51,099 nt of DNA from Coriobacteriia bacterium (GCA_007121015.1 SKMN01000008.1:1-51099), one strand, 5' to 3'. Positions 8,706 through 18,222 are shown, counted from the stretch's first letter. Made by a program: numbers and translations. The notes: generated from the letters alone by a model not told the origin.

Positions 8706-10241
8706 CTACTGCTCTGTCGCTGGCGTCACGAGCCGGTACGTTTCCAGGTACATCCCCGTCTCGGGTGGTTCGTCGGAGTAGAAATCGGACGGCATGACGT
8801 ACTCGACGAATCGACCGGACACATCGGCGTCCCCTACAGGGTCCTCGAGGTAGAAGGCGGCGAACGAGACCACGATCATCCGACTCTTACCTTGGATGGG
8901 TTCTATCTGCTCGAGGACAGGTACGTATACGAGGCGCGGCACGTCACGAGGCATCCCCATTGCCACCCACTCATCGAATGTCGGGCCTGTGAGCCGCGTT
9001 TGTAGCGCTTGGCTGGTGGGCCCGGCCATGTTACCCGTCTCGGTATCGAGTATGTCCCCGATGTAGATGACGCCATCGTAGCCGTCACGGAAGTGCGTGC
9101 GGTACCGATTGGCTCCCGGTGCGTCGAACACGACCGGACCGAAGTTGCCGACTTCGCCATCCGAGTCGAGCTTCATGTGGTACAAGACCCCGAACTCGTA
9201 GTCATGGAATCCCACCTGGACCTGCGTCGAGCCCGCTGCTCCGGGAGTGAAGAACCGATTGCCGAGCAAGAGCGACTTGAGCGGATGGGTGGAGCGCACC
9301 GAGTTCACCTTGGCGCCGGCGCCAAGGTCAGGCTGGCCTGTCGCCCGATCGCCGATCCAGATATCAAGATCATAGGTCCTGAAAAGCTCGGTCGTGGCCG
9401 GCGACGGCATCGAGACCGTGTAGCTGCCTGTCCCAGTCCGTGTCACCCCGCCGAGCTTCACGGTCGTCTCGCCTGTGCCCGTCACGCTGACCGTCACATT
9501 GCTTGGCTCAACGCCTTCTCCCGGATGGTTCACCACCACCGCCGGTGCCGCATCGACCGATTGGAACGGCAGCGCTGGATCGAGCGCGTGGACTATCGAG
9601 ACACTCGGGAACGTGACTGCGAAGTCCTGCTCGTTGTAGACGTCGAGGCTGACCCTCCGCGACGACCCTGCCGTCAGCGCCGGCACCGACAGGTTCCCGC
9701 TCCACGTGGTGGCGTCCGACTTCGTCAGCCATACACCGTTCGCCGGCGCGTCATTCAGATACGCGTAGACTTTCGTAGCCCGCAAGATCGGCAGCCCGAT
9801 CGGTATCAGCCCGCTCATGCCCGAGATGTACGCCACCCGGGCCTCCGCGGTCGCACGGATGTTCTGATCGCCCGCCGTGAAGATCCTGCCAAAGAACAAC
9901 GGTGCGTCCTTCTCGACGGTCACTCGGACGAAGTTCGGGCCGACTTCTGTCAGGGGCTCGTCGAAGAGCATCGAGAGGCCGTCGCCGGGGTTGTCATCGT
10001 TCAGCAGCGCGTACTCCTCGGCGACACCGAGTATCGCCGCTTCGCCCGAGCCATCGAGAAGCTCGCGGACCCCGGCGAGGGCAGCCGCGTCGGCAGAAGC
10101 CTGCAGCTGGCGTTTCACCGTATAGAGGTAGCCCATGTCGACCGCTAGCGCGGTCAGGCCGAGGAACACGATCATGAGCAGTGCGACCACTACCGCGACC
10201 GCGCCCCTATCGTTGCGTATCCAACGCCCCGTCGTATTCAT
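8706..10241 (-). CDS. tadG: TadG-like pilus-associated membrane protein
   Basis: A 511-residue protein. A short basic N-terminus is followed by one membrane helix (RGAVAVVVALLMIVFLGLTA) and the TadG signature region VDMGYLYTVKRQLQASADAAALAG. A long extracytoplasmic beta-rich domain (about 100-510) shows no motif I recognise. Unlike the pilins and TadE, the Gly/Ala junction lacks Glu at +5, so it is probably a membrane-anchored minor component rather than a processed pilin. The start at 10241 follows the tadE stop by 5 bases. An in-frame ATG at 10430 would overlap tadE extensively. Confidence 0.85.
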   Translation of the reverse strand: MNTTGRWIRNDRGAVAVVVALLMIVFLGLTALAVDMGYLYTVKRQLQASADAAALAGVRELLDGSGEAAILGVAEEYALLNDDNPGDGLSMLFDEPLTEVGPNFVRVTVEKDAPLFFGRIFTAGDQNIRATAEARVAYISGMSGLIPIGLPILRATKVYAYLNDAPANGVWLTKSDATTWSGNLSVPALTAGSSRRVSLDVYNEQDFAVTFPSVSIVHALDPALPFQSVDAAPAVVVNHPGEGVEPSNVTVSVTGTGETTVKLGGVTRTGTGSYTVSMPSPATTELFRTYDLDIWIGDRATGQPDLGAGAKVNSVRSTHPLKSLLLGNRFFTPGAAGSTQVQVGFHDYEFGVLYHMKLDSDGEVGNFGPVVFDAPGANRYRTHFRDGYDGVIYIGDILDTETGNMAGPTSQALQTRLTGPTFDEWVAMGMPRDVPRLVYVPVLEQIEPIQGKSRMIVVSFAAFYLEDPVGDADVSGRFVEYVMPSDFYSDEPPETGMYLETYRLVTPATEQ

Positions 10242-10246
10242 CGCCC

Positions 10247-10660
10247 TTACTCGATTCTCTGGACTGCTGCACTCCGCAGCGTGAATGTCGTAGCCCCGCC
10301 CACACCGAGGATGTCTTGCATCAGCGGTGCGAAGAGTGGGGTGTCGTACGTTACGGCAACCCTGACCGGGTTGCCGGGATTGTCCGATCCATCGGGATAG
10401 CTGACGGCCACAGTCCCATTGTCGTCCCAATCAAGCCCAGGCGCGGCCGCCTGTGCTTTGACGACAACCTCGCCTTCCGGGTTACCCAACGCAGCCCAGC
10501 GCACGCCCTCGCGCGCCGCATGTGTCACTTCGAGCCACTGGAAGAAGAGAAAACCGAATTGGACTATCCCCACCAGCAAGAGGACGAGGATGCCCGCCAC
10601 AAGCGCGAACTCGACCGCGCTCGCTCCATCGTCTCTTCTATGCCTCAGAGCTTCCGTCAT
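10247..10660 (-). CDS. tadE: TadE-like pseudopilin
   Basis: 137 residues with a short basic leader, a prepilin-like junction DDG/ASAVEF with Glu at +5, and one hydrophobic helix (ALVAGILVLLLVGIVQFGF). The typical TadE stretch WLEVTHAAREGVRWAA follows, then a C-terminal domain. TadE is a pseudopilin needed for Tad pilus biogenesis. It sits between the pilin genes and tadG, 5 bases upstream of tadG. Confidence 0.9.
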   Translation of the reverse strand: MTEALRHRRDDGASAVEFALVAGILVLLLVGIVQFGFLFFQWLEVTHAAREGVRWAALGNPEGEVVVKAQAAAPGLDWDDNGTVAVSYPDGSDNPGNPVRVAVTYDTPLFAPLMQDILGVGGATTFTLRSAAVQRIE

Positions 10661-10744
10661 CGTGGGGCCCTCACGTTCCGATGCCTCGATATTGCATTGA
10701 TACCCGTACGTCTCAGACGTGTTCTTCAGGCCGAGTCCGCGAAC

Positions 10745-10933
10745 TCATGGCCAAGTGGTCAGCAACAATTCGAACATCTCGTTGACGCGTCCACCCAGAA
10801 GCAGGACCGTTGCCGCTATGACTGCCGCGATCATCGAGGCCAGGATCGCGTATTCTGCCGCTGTCGCCCCCTCGTCTGACGCAAGCCAAACGCGCGGTTG
10901 CGAGAGCTCGCTACAAGCCTGCACGGTCACCAC
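10745..10933 (-). CDS. Flp/Fap-type pilin (second copy in transcript order)
   Basis: About 62 residues. The leader ends at Gly22 and mature sequence begins ATAAEYAIL, with the Glu+5/Tyr+6 pair typical of Flp pilins, followed by a hydrophobic helix (ASMIAAVIAATVLLL). Three GTG codons are possible starts. The one at 10933 is best spaced after AGGAG, and no ATG fits. It lies downstream of the other pilin and is separated from it by a strong hairpin. A prepilin peptidase (TadV type) must process it, but none is encoded in this window. Confidence 0.88.
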   Translation of the reverse strand: MVTVQACSELSQPRVWLASDEGATAAEYAILASMIAAVIAATVLLLGGRVNEMFELLLTTWP

Positions 10934-10987
10934 CCCCGTCTCCTGAGATCCAGCTCCACCTTCGATCACTTTGCGCCAGTATCGAAA

Positions 10988-11016
10988 GAGGGGCCCCCTG
11001 CGTGAGGGAGCCCCTC
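10988..11016 (-). terminator. GC-rich hairpin between the two pilin genes
   Basis: Inverted repeat with left arm 10988-10999 and right arm 11005-11016, about 11 pairs with one mismatch and a 5-base loop. On the minus strand it is followed by CTTTCG. It can act as a partial terminator or an RNA-stabilising stem 3' of the first pilin gene, which would give more of that pilin than of the downstream assembly genes. Confidence 0.55.
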
Positions 11017-11043
11017 GCACGAGGCGGCACGAACCGAACGCCC

Positions 11044-11220
11044 TTACGAGATCGCTGCACGAACCTCTTCGAACAGGGCATCGAGCCGTCCACCGAGCAA
11101 GAACACGGTGGCGACGATGAGCACGGCGATACCCGCGACCATGATGCCGTACTCGACGGCGGTCGCGCCCTCATCAGAAGCCATTGCGTTGCGAGTCTTC
11201 ACGTACAGTGCGGTCAACAT
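11044..11220 (-). CDS. Flp/Fap-type pilin (first gene of the pilus operon)
   Basis: 58 residues, with leader to Gly18, then mature start ATAVEYGIM with Glu+5 and Tyr+6, and one hydrophobic helix (VAGIAVLIVATVFLL). It is close to the second pilin (shared SDEGATA core and GGR after the helix). The start at 11220 has GGAGGTG 7 bases upstream. As first gene of the Tad operon it is probably the major pilin. The leader region 11241-11408 upstream should contain the operon promoter, but no convincing -35/-10 pair is visible there. Confidence 0.9.
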   Translation of the reverse strand: MLTALYVKTRNAMASDEGATAVEYGIMVAGIAVLIVATVFLLGGRLDALFEEVRAAIS

Positions 11221-11385
11221 CCTTGTACACCTCCTCGACATGGGAGTGGCGCTTTACCTCTCCCGCGTCCGCCCCCCTGTGATGAAGCGGACAGGAACCT
11301 GACGTACCTTGTACCTACCCCCGCCGGAGCAGCTTGCACAGCAGTTCAAGGTAGGAGATGGGGGGCCAGGAGTAGGATTTCTTCA

Positions 11386-11401
11386 TCATCCTGAAGGATG
11401 A
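11386..11401 (-). terminator. Short hairpin after the response regulator gene
   Basis: Perfect six-pair stem TCATCC/GGATGA with a four-base loop, just 3' of the response regulator stop on the minus strand and followed by an A-rich rather than T-rich stretch. A weak candidate for separating the regulator gene from the pilus operon. Confidence 0.35.
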
Positions 11402-11408
11402 GGGCGGC

Positions 11409-12095
11409 TTAATCGTGGTCGGCAGGTGCCTTATCCGCATCGAGTGACACGAGCCCGAGGCGAACCGCGGTAAGTACCGCTTGCGTACGGTCCGCCTGTC
11501 CCATCTTCCGCAGAATGTGGCTCACGTGGGTCTTCACCGTGGTCTCCCCGATCCACAGCGCACGGCCGATCTCTTTATTGCTGAGACCCTGAGCCATGAG
11601 TTGCAAGACCTCCATCTCGCGATCGGAGAGTGTCCCACGCAGCTCCTCGGCGAGCACTCCGGTGTGGCCGGGGTTACCGTGGTTGCCGGAGATCACCTTG
11701 CCGGCGATCGAGGAGTCGAGCACGACCTGGTCGTCGGCGACCGAGCGCACAGCCTGGGCGACGTGCGACGGCGGCGAGTCCTTGAGCAGATATCCGGACG
11801 CACCGGCGCTCAGGACGCCGAACAACCCGTCCTCGTCGTCGAAGCTCGTGAGCACGAGTACCCGGACGTCCGAACACCTCTCTTTGACAGCACGGCACAC
11901 CTCGACCCCTCCGGGTCCCGGCATGCGCATGTCCAGCAAGAGCACGTCTGGCGCAAGCTCGCACGCCTGCTCGATGACCTCTTCGCCCGTGGCCGCTTCG
12001 CCAACGACCGAGATGCCCACTTCGGCTTCGAGCAAGCTCCTGAGCGCATACCGGACGAGTTCGTGATCGTCGGCGATCATCACCCGCACATCCAT
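11409..12095 (-). CDS. NarL/FixJ-family response regulator
   Basis: About 228 residues. The N-terminal receiver has the acidic pair in IADDHELVR, phosphoacceptor Asp in LLLDMRMP (about residue 55), and the switch Lys in GYLLKDSP. The C-terminal LuxR-type helix-turn-helix is LSDREMEVLQLMAQGLSNKEIG...TTVKTHVSHIL. It regulates transcription once phosphorylated by the adjacent kinase, whose gene ends 8-14 bases upstream. Two ATGs are possible (12101, 12095). The second is better spaced from the GGGGGG stretch. It lies directly upstream of the pilus operon, so that operon is an obvious but unproven target. Confidence 0.92.
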   Translation of the reverse strand: MDVRVMIADDHELVRYALRSLLEAEVGISVVGEAATGEEVIEQACELAPDVLLLDMRMPGPGGVEVCRAVKERCSDVRVLVLTSFDDEDGLFGVLSAGASGYLLKDSPPSHVAQAVRSVADDQVVLDSSIAGKVISGNHGNPGHTGVLAEELRGTLSDREMEVLQLMAQGLSNKEIGRALWIGETTVKTHVSHILRKMGQADRTQAVLTAVRLGLVSLDADKAPADHD

Positions 12096-12108
12096 ATCCA
12101 TCCCCCCG

Positions 12109-13344
12109 TCAGAGTGGTATCTCGACGCGCACCTCCGTGCCCTGGCCGATAACGCTCTTCACTGAGAACGTTCCCCCTTCGGCCCTGACTCTGTGCCGGA
12201 TGCTATGCAACCCGAGCGAGCCGTTCTCCTCGGCGGCCGCCTGCGTCGAGTCGACATCGAACCCGTCACCGTTGTCTCCCACGTACAGGACCACCGCGCG
12301 CGACCGGTAGTCGAGACACACTTCGAACGACGATGCGTCCGCATGCCTCACCACGTTGCTCACGGCCTCCTTCGCGACCCGGTACAGGCATGCCTCGGTC
12401 GCGCCCGGCAGGTAGCGCGACTCCCCGCGGACGATGAGTGCCCCCCTCACCTCGCGTCCGGCAGTGGCCTCTGCGATCCACTGCTCGATAGAGGCTGGAA
12501 GCCCGTGTTCGGTCAGCTTGGCGGGACGCAGGTCGTAGATCACGCGGCGGAGCTCGGCCATGCTCGCGTTGAGTTCGTCTTGTAGGTCGCTCAGGCGCTG
12601 GTCGACGACCGCCGGCTCCCGGTAGATCGTCTTCCGGCACACCTCGAGACCGAGCGAGATCGAGAACAGCGACTGAGCGATACCGTCGTGCATCTCCCGG
12701 GCGATGCGGTCGCGCTCCGAGGCGAGCAGGACGTAGCGATGCTCCTCGGACAACCGTGCGTTCTCCACCGCCGCGGCGGCGAACGCCGAGACGATCCGGA
12801 CTGCTTCGACCTGCTGTTCCGAGAAGGGTGCATCGGCGTCGTTGATCGCGCAGAGCACGCCGATCGACCGGTCTTTGATCGTGAGTGCGGTGCACAAGAG
12901 CCACGCGTGACGTTCGGAATCCTCCTCGAGGTGTATCCGGCCATCACGCATGACGAGCGGCGCCACCTCCCGGACCCGCTCTATCCACCACGACTCGGCG
13001 TGAGTGTCCCTGCGCCCCCTCACGGTCAACGTGTCTGGATCGAGCGTCTCGGACTGCTCGGAGGTGAGCATGATGACGGCCTTGTCGGTGCCGGTCAGGA
13101 GTTTCGTGCGACTGACGACGGTATCGAGCACCTCTTCGACAGAGAGCGTCGAGGACACCGCCGAGGCGACGTCCTGGAGCGCCTCGAGAAGCTCGCCCGC
13201 CGATGCCCCCCGGTTGCGCCTCGGACGGACGCGTCCGATAAGCCCGCGGATCCCATCCACCAGCGACCTCGCCTGCGCGGATAAGGAACGCCGGTCGTCG
13301 CCGGTCATGCCCCGACTGCCGCTCACCCGCTCCCCTCTCACCAT
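12109..13344 (-). CDS. GAF-domain sensor histidine kinase (HisKA_3, NarX/DegS-like)
   Basis: Up to 411 residues and no membrane segment, so it is a cytoplasmic sensor. A GAF domain spans about 55-195. The HisKA_3 dimerisation region has phosphoacceptor His219 in AREMHDGIAQSLF, and a HATPase_c domain contains the N-box area VAKEAVSNVVRHA and the G box GDNGDGFD. No cofactor-binding cysteines stand out. Start alternatives are a GTG at 13326, which has AGGGGAG close upstream, and an ATG at 13308. The first ATG at 13344 lacks a clear ribosome-binding site. It partners with the response regulator just downstream and starts 40 bases after ftsH. Confidence 0.92.
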   Translation of the reverse strand: MVRGERVSGSRGMTGDDRRSLSAQARSLVDGIRGLIGRVRPRRNRGASAGELLEALQDVASAVSSTLSVEEVLDTVVSRTKLLTGTDKAVIMLTSEQSETLDPDTLTVRGRRDTHAESWWIERVREVAPLVMRDGRIHLEEDSERHAWLLCTALTIKDRSIGVLCAINDADAPFSEQQVEAVRIVSAFAAAAVENARLSEEHRYVLLASERDRIAREMHDGIAQSLFSISLGLEVCRKTIYREPAVVDQRLSDLQDELNASMAELRRVIYDLRPAKLTEHGLPASIEQWIAEATAGREVRGALIVRGESRYLPGATEACLYRVAKEAVSNVVRHADASSFEVCLDYRSRAVVLYVGDNGDGFDVDSTQAAAEENGSLGLHSIRHRVRAEGGTFSVKSVIGQGTEVRVEIPL

Positions 13345-13383
13345 CGCAATGCGGTTAGCGCAGATGTGATGTCGCGTGCCGGC

Positions 13384-15384
13384 TCACGCGCCGGTCACCG
13401 CCGGCGGCGCGCCGGGAGCCTCCGCCGAATCCTTGTCCTCGCGTGCGGCGACCTTGTCGTCGGCTTCCTCGTCTTCTGCTTGCTCGGCCGACTCCTCGTC
13501 CGCCTCGGCCGCCTCCTCAGCGGCTTTTTCCTCCTCGAGGAACTCGTCCCAGCGGTTCTCAAGGAGCGCGGCGAGTTCGTCCCTATCGACCGTCTCGCGC
13601 TCGATGAGGACGCGCGCCATGAGGTCGAGTTGCTCGCGCCGGTCGGTGAGGATGGTGTGTGAGGTCTCGAACGCCTCGTCGATGAGGCGGCGAACCTCCT
13701 TGTCGATCTCGTAGGCTACCTCGGGGCTGTAGTCGGCGTTCGCCGAGAGGTCCCGGCCGAGGAACACCTCGTGGTTCGCATCGCCGAACGTCTGCGGTCC
13801 GAGCTTCTCGGACATGCCGTATCGCGTGACCATCTGCTTGGCGAGCTTTGTGGCGCGCTCGATGTCGTTACTCGCGCCGGTGGTGATGTCGCCGCACGCG
13901 ACCTCCTCGGCCACGCGCCCGCCGAGGAACATCGCAAGGTTGTCGAGCATCTGCTTACGCGAGGTGAGAAAGCGGTCCTCCTGCGGCAGCGCGAGCGTGT
14001 AGCCGAGCGCCTGGCCGCGGGCGATGATGCTGATCTTGTGGATGGGGTCGGTGCTCGGGAGCACGTGGCCCACGAGCGCGTGCCCCGACTCGTGGTATGC
14101 GATGACCTTCTTCTCCTCGTCGGAGATGAGGCGGCTCTTGCGCTCAGGTCCCGAGATCACGCGCTCGATGGCCTCATCGAGCTCGTGCATGCTGACCTTC
14201 TTCTTACCGCGACGCGCCGAGAGCAGGGCGGCCTCGTTGACGAGGTTGGCGAGATCGGCGCCGGTGAAGCCGGGGGTGCGCCGCGCGAGGACCTCGAGGT
14301 CGATGTCGTCTTCCAGCGGCTTGCCGCGGACGTGGATCTTGAGGATGCCCTCGCGGCCCTTGCGGTCCGGACGGTCGACGACGATCTGGCGGTCGAAGCG
14401 ACCCGGGCGCAGCAGCGCCGGGTCGAGGATGTCGGGACGGTTGGTGGCCGCGATGAGGATGACGTTGTCCTTCATGTCGAAGCCGTCCATCTCGACGAGC
14501 AGCTGGTTCAAGGTCTGCTCGCGCTCGTCGTGCCCGCCGCCGACGCCAGCGCCTCGCTGGCGTCCGACCGCGTCGATCTCGTCCATGAAGATGATGCACG
14601 GGGATGCGGCCTTGGCCTGCTCGAACAGGTCGCGGACGCGGCTCGCGCCTACGCCGACGAACATCTCGACGAAGTCCGATCCCGAGATCGAGAAGAACGG
14701 CACCGCCGCCTCGCCGGCGACCGCACGGGCAAGCAACGTCTTACCGGTACCCGGAGGGCCGACGAGCAAGACGCCCTTGGGGATCTTCGCGCCAAGCGCC
14801 TGGAACTTGCCTGGGTTGGCGAGGAACTCCTTGATCTCGTGGAGTTCCTCGATCGCCTCGTCCGCGCCGGCGACTTCTTTGAAGGTGATCCTCGGCTGGT
14901 CGCGGGTCATACGCTTCGCCTTGGCCTTGCCGAACGACATGATCTTGGAGTTGCCGCCCTGCATCTGGGTGAAGAAGTAGAGCATGACGAGGATCAGGAT
15001 ACCGATGGGAAGCATCGAGGTGAGGACGGCGACCCATATCCCTGTGTTCTGGGGATCGATGGTGAGCTCCACCCGCTCGTCGGCGGGAACGGCCTCGTTG
15101 TACTCGACGATGCGACGCTCAAGCTCTTGGTCGCTCAGGAACGTGGTCACGTACGTCGCCGGCGCGTCCTCGACCTCCGGGTCCTCGCGGAACTCCCCGG
15201 AGATGGTGCGATCGCGCGCCATGACTTCGACGGTCGCGATGCGGCCCTCTTCGAGGGCGGCGTTGAACGCGCTCGCGCTGAGCTCCTCGGGGGCATCCGG
15301 CTGGGTGAACACGCCCGTCACGAAATAGACCGCGAAGGCCAGGAGCACCAGGTAGAGCAGTACGGTTCTCAAGTTCTTGTTCAA
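13384..15384 (-). CDS. ftsH: ATP-dependent zinc metalloprotease FtsH
   Basis: 666 residues, the usual size. Membrane helix 1 (about 8-24) and an external domain are followed by helix 2 (117-138). The AAA module carries Walker A GPPGTGKT (209-216), Walker B IIFMDEID and the arginine-finger region LLRPGRFDR. The M41 protease domain has zinc site HESGH at 431-435. The C-terminal 60 residues are Glu/Ala-rich. FtsH degrades membrane and short-lived cytosolic proteins. It is the third gene of a tilS-hpt-ftsH operon, a widely conserved order. Confidence 0.98.
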   Translation of the reverse strand: MNKNLRTVLLYLVLLAFAVYFVTGVFTQPDAPEELSASAFNAALEEGRIATVEVMARDRTISGEFREDPEVEDAPATYVTTFLSDQELERRIVEYNEAVPADERVELTIDPQNTGIWVAVLTSMLPIGILILVMLYFFTQMQGGNSKIMSFGKAKAKRMTRDQPRITFKEVAGADEAIEELHEIKEFLANPGKFQALGAKIPKGVLLVGPPGTGKTLLARAVAGEAAVPFFSISGSDFVEMFVGVGASRVRDLFEQAKAASPCIIFMDEIDAVGRQRGAGVGGGHDEREQTLNQLLVEMDGFDMKDNVILIAATNRPDILDPALLRPGRFDRQIVVDRPDRKGREGILKIHVRGKPLEDDIDLEVLARRTPGFTGADLANLVNEAALLSARRGKKKVSMHELDEAIERVISGPERKSRLISDEEKKVIAYHESGHALVGHVLPSTDPIHKISIIARGQALGYTLALPQEDRFLTSRKQMLDNLAMFLGGRVAEEVACGDITTGASNDIERATKLAKQMVTRYGMSEKLGPQTFGDANHEVFLGRDLSANADYSPEVAYEIDKEVRRLIDEAFETSHTILTDRREQLDLMARVLIERETVDRDELAALLENRWDEFLEEEKAAEEAAEADEESAEQAEDEEADDKVAAREDKDSAEAPGAPPAVTGA

Positions 15385-15411
15385 CAGGTCCAGTCTCCTC
15401 TGTGAATACGG

Positions 15412-15951
15412 TTAACCGCTGTATATCTCCGGCTTGAGCACGCCGATGTACGGCAGATTACGGTAACGCTCGGCGTAGTCGAGCCCATATCCCACGACGA
15501 ACTCGTCCGGCACGCTGAAGCCGACGTACCTGCATGAGATAGGTACCCGCTGCTTGTCCTCTTTGCTCAGCAACGTGACCACCTCGAGCGTGGCGGGCTT
15601 GCGCGACGCGAGGTTCTTGAGCAGGTACTTGAGGGTGAGTCCCGTGTCGAGGATGTCTTCCACCACGAGTACGTGCCGTCCTTCGATGAGCTCTTCGAGG
15701 TCCTTGATGATCCGGACGACCCCCGATGACTGCCTGGACGACCCGTACGACGACACGGCCATGAAGTCGATCTCAACGGGTGATGTGATCCGGCGCGCGA
15801 GGTCCGCGATGAAGAGAGAGGCCCCGCGAAGCACCGCGATGAGGAGCACGGACTCGTCACCGTAGTCGCGACTGATGTCCGCACCGATCTCGGTGATGCG
15901 GTCTTGGATCTGCTGCTCAGTCAGGACTATACGGTCGAGATCGGGGTGCAT
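15412..15951 (-). CDS. hpt: Hypoxanthine phosphoribosyltransferase
   Basis: 179 residues. It converts hypoxanthine or guanine plus PRPP to IMP or GMP. The PRPP loop VLVVEDILDTGLTL is intact, as are the N-terminal LLIAVLRGASLF and the C-terminal FVVGYGLDYAERYRNLPYIG. The start at 15951 has AGGAG 7 bases upstream. A longer form from 16014 would overlap tilS and adds nothing family-like. It could recycle hypoxanthine released by the futalosine route encoded elsewhere in the window. Confidence 0.96.
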   Translation of the reverse strand: MHPDLDRIVLTEQQIQDRITEIGADISRDYGDESVLLIAVLRGASLFIADLARRITSPVEIDFMAVSSYGSSRQSSGVVRIIKDLEELIEGRHVLVVEDILDTGLTLKYLLKNLASRKPATLEVVTLLSKEDKQRVPISCRYVGFSVPDEFVVGYGLDYAERYRNLPYIGVLKPEIYSG

Positions 15952-15970
15952 GCACCGCTCCTGTCGTGTA

Positions 15971-17401
15971 TCAGACACTGTCGTCATCCGCCTGCCCGGC
16001 CTCGCGCACGCCACGCCACGTGAGGCGCACGGCCCGGGTCGTATCTTCGTCGACCTTATGCTCGTCGCTCATCCGTACGCCGGCGAGCCAGACGATCGAC
16101 TCCCCGTCTCGCACCACCGGCACCGAGCCACGCATCCGAGCGGGGACCTTGGCGTCGACGAGCACGTCGGAGAGCTTCTTGGTGCCCTCCATGCCGAGCG
16201 GCCTCATCCGGTCGCCCGGACGAACACCCGACACCGTGAGCACCTCGGCTCCACCGACGTCCACGATAACCTCGCACGCGTCGGCTTCGACAACCTCGGG
16301 CGACGCCTCCGACGCGGTCAGTCTACCGTTCTCGCCCAGGTCGGCGCTTCCAGGTATAGGGAGCAAACAAGGTGCCACGCCCGGGAGACGCTCCCCCTGG
16401 CGTACTACCACCATTCTATCGTACTCGGCGAGCGCCCGGAGGTCGTAGGGAAGGTCGCGGGCGAACGATGCATCGTCGACGCCGTCCGTGATCGCTTCGA
16501 CGTGCGCAGAGTCGATGCGGGAAGCCTCCGGGTACGCCGAGACGATCGCCTCCCTCACGACCCGGCGCCGCATCGGCGCAGAGAGTGTGCGCACGAGCGC
16601 GCGGTCGAGCGCGACCTCGCCGGGGCGTGCGTCCTCGGCGGAGAAATCCCGCACGAACGCGCGTGCCATGTCGGCGAGGAGCGCGTCTTCCTCGGCCAGT
16701 ATCCTCATGGAGCGCGCGAGTGTGGTGCGGAACGCGGGCTCGATGCGCTCGAGCACCGGCAGCAGCTCGTGGCGGATGCGGGCGCGCGTGCGGGAGGTGT
16801 CGACGTTGGTCGCGTCCTCGCGCCACGTGCCGCCCTCGCCCGCCAGCCATTCGCGTACCGCCGTACGGTCGCAGTCGAGCAGCGGACGCACGATGCGGCC
16901 GCGCGCGTGACGGATCGAGCCGAGACCTCCGGCGCCGGCGCCGGAGAGAAGGCGCATGCAGAGCGTCTCGATGCGGTCGTCGAGCGTGTGAGCGACCATG
17001 ATGCGGGCATCCCCGGGGCGCGCTCCTGCAGCCGCCGCCCGCGCGTCGGCCTCCTCCTCGGCGAAGCGGTAGCGCACCTCGCGACCGGCATCTTCGAGGT
17101 TGAGACGCTCGGCTTCCGCGTGCGCGGCGACATCGAAGCGGACGGTGCGGCATGAGACGCCGAGGCGGGCGCACTCCGCCGAGACGAACTCCTCGTCCGC
17201 GTCCGCCTCGGCGCCACGAAGCAGGTGGTTGACGTGCAGCACGCTCGCGGACAGGTCCTCGCCGAGGTGGCCGCCTGCGAGCAGGTGCAGGAGCGCCATA
17301 GAGTCCGCGCCGCCCGAGACCATCGCGACGCATACGCTGCCTGCGGGAAGCAGCGCGTGCTCCCCGGCCGTGATGCGGGCGATGTCGGGCACGCCGTTCA
17401 T
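15971..17401 (-). CDS. tilS: tRNA(Ile)-lysidine synthase TilS
   Basis: 476 residues. It modifies C34 of the CAU-anticodon tRNA-Ile to lysidine, letting it read AUA. The N-terminal PP-loop ATPase motif is SGGADS (29-34), followed by LHVNHLLRG and the C-terminal TilS domain (VRPGDRMRPLGMEGTKKLSDVLVDAKVP). It is the promoter-proximal gene of tilS-hpt-ftsH. No strong ribosome-binding site precedes the ATG. Confidence 0.96.
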   Translation of the reverse strand: MNGVPDIARITAGEHALLPAGSVCVAMVSGGADSMALLHLLAGGHLGEDLSASVLHVNHLLRGAEADADEEFVSAECARLGVSCRTVRFDVAAHAEAERLNLEDAGREVRYRFAEEEADARAAAAGARPGDARIMVAHTLDDRIETLCMRLLSGAGAGGLGSIRHARGRIVRPLLDCDRTAVREWLAGEGGTWREDATNVDTSRTRARIRHELLPVLERIEPAFRTTLARSMRILAEEDALLADMARAFVRDFSAEDARPGEVALDRALVRTLSAPMRRRVVREAIVSAYPEASRIDSAHVEAITDGVDDASFARDLPYDLRALAEYDRMVVVRQGERLPGVAPCLLPIPGSADLGENGRLTASEASPEVVEADACEVIVDVGGAEVLTVSGVRPGDRMRPLGMEGTKKLSDVLVDAKVPARMRGSVPVVRDGESIVWLAGVRMSDEHKVDEDTTRAVRLTWRGVREAGQADDDSV

Positions 17402-17466
17402 GCACGTAGCATACCGTGTCGCGGTGACATCGGGGGAGGAACCTGGTCAGGGACCGGGCGCCGGCC

Positions 17467-18222
17467 CTACGTCTCGAGACCTCGCGGCGTCAGCAACCGC
17501 TCGGTGGCGGCGAGGACCGTGTCCGCCACGATGGCGAGCAGTGCCGCCGCGGTCGCGCCCTGGAGGACGTACGCGAAGTTCTGCACGTTGATGCCCCGGA
17601 TGATCGGGTCGCCGAGTCCGCCCGCGCCCACCGCCGCGGCGACGGTGGCCGTGCCGATATTGATCACGACCGAGGTGCGCACGCCGGCCATGATGACACG
17701 GGCTGCGAGCAGCACCTCGAGCGTGAGCAGGATCCGCGCCCTCCCCATCCCCATGCCGCGGGCCGCGTCGACGAGCGTGCGCGGCACTCCTTCGATCCCG
17801 GCGACGGTGTTGCTCACCACGGGGAACAGGCCGTAGAGGAAAAGTGCGACCACCGCAGGACCGAGCCCGAACCCGAGGATCGGCACCATGAGAGCGAGGA
17901 CCGCGATGGGCGGGAACGTCTGACCGAAGTCGACCGCGGTAGCGACGATCTCGCGGAAGTCGGCGCCCGACGGGCGGGTCACCCACACGCCGAGCGGGAT
18001 GCCTACCAGCATGGTGAGCCCGCTCGAGACGCCGACGATCGTGAGGTGTCGCACCACCAGCTCGGCGAGCGTGACGCTCGGGTATACCGGGTTGGCAGCG
18101 GCCGGGAAGACCGCCGAGAGCGCGTGCTCCCACAGCGGCTGTTGCGCGACGAGCAACGCGAAGGCCGCCGCCAGGACGAGTGCGCCGAGGGCGCTCGCGT
18201 ACCTGCGATGCGTAACGCTCAC
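17467..18222 (-). CDS. Osmolyte ABC transporter permease (YehW/OpuCD type)
   Basis: 251 residues with a BPD_transp_1 permease domain, five or six helices and the EAA-like loop VDAARGMGMGRARILLTLEVLLA. Family: glycine betaine/carnitine/choline importers. It overlaps the ATPase stop by 4 bases and is the last gene of the four-gene operon. Gene order (binding protein, long permease, ATPase, short permease) matches the OsmU/YehZYXW arrangement. Confidence 0.92.
   Translation of the reverse strand: MSVTHRRYASALGALVLAAAFALLVAQQPLWEHALSAVFPAAANPVYPSVTLAELVVRHLTIVGVSSGLTMLVGIPLGVWVTRPSGADFREIVATAVDFGQTFPPIAVLALMVPILGFGLGPAVVALFLYGLFPVVSNTVAGIEGVPRTLVDAARGMGMGRARILLTLEVLLAARVIMAGVRTSVVINIGTATVAAAVGAGGLGDPIIRGINVQNFAYVLQGATAAALLAIVADTVLAATERLLTPRGLET

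Noticed and set aside
11241-11408. Cyclic-di-GMP riboswitch upstream of the pilins
   Set aside because: The conserved aptamer elements are absent in either orientation. Only a short hairpin and GTAC-type repeats are present.
13771-15405. Plus-strand 544-residue open frame opposite ftsH
   Set aside because: Antisense shadow of a conserved gene in GC-rich DNA, with Val/Glu/Asp/Leu-rich sequence and no domain.
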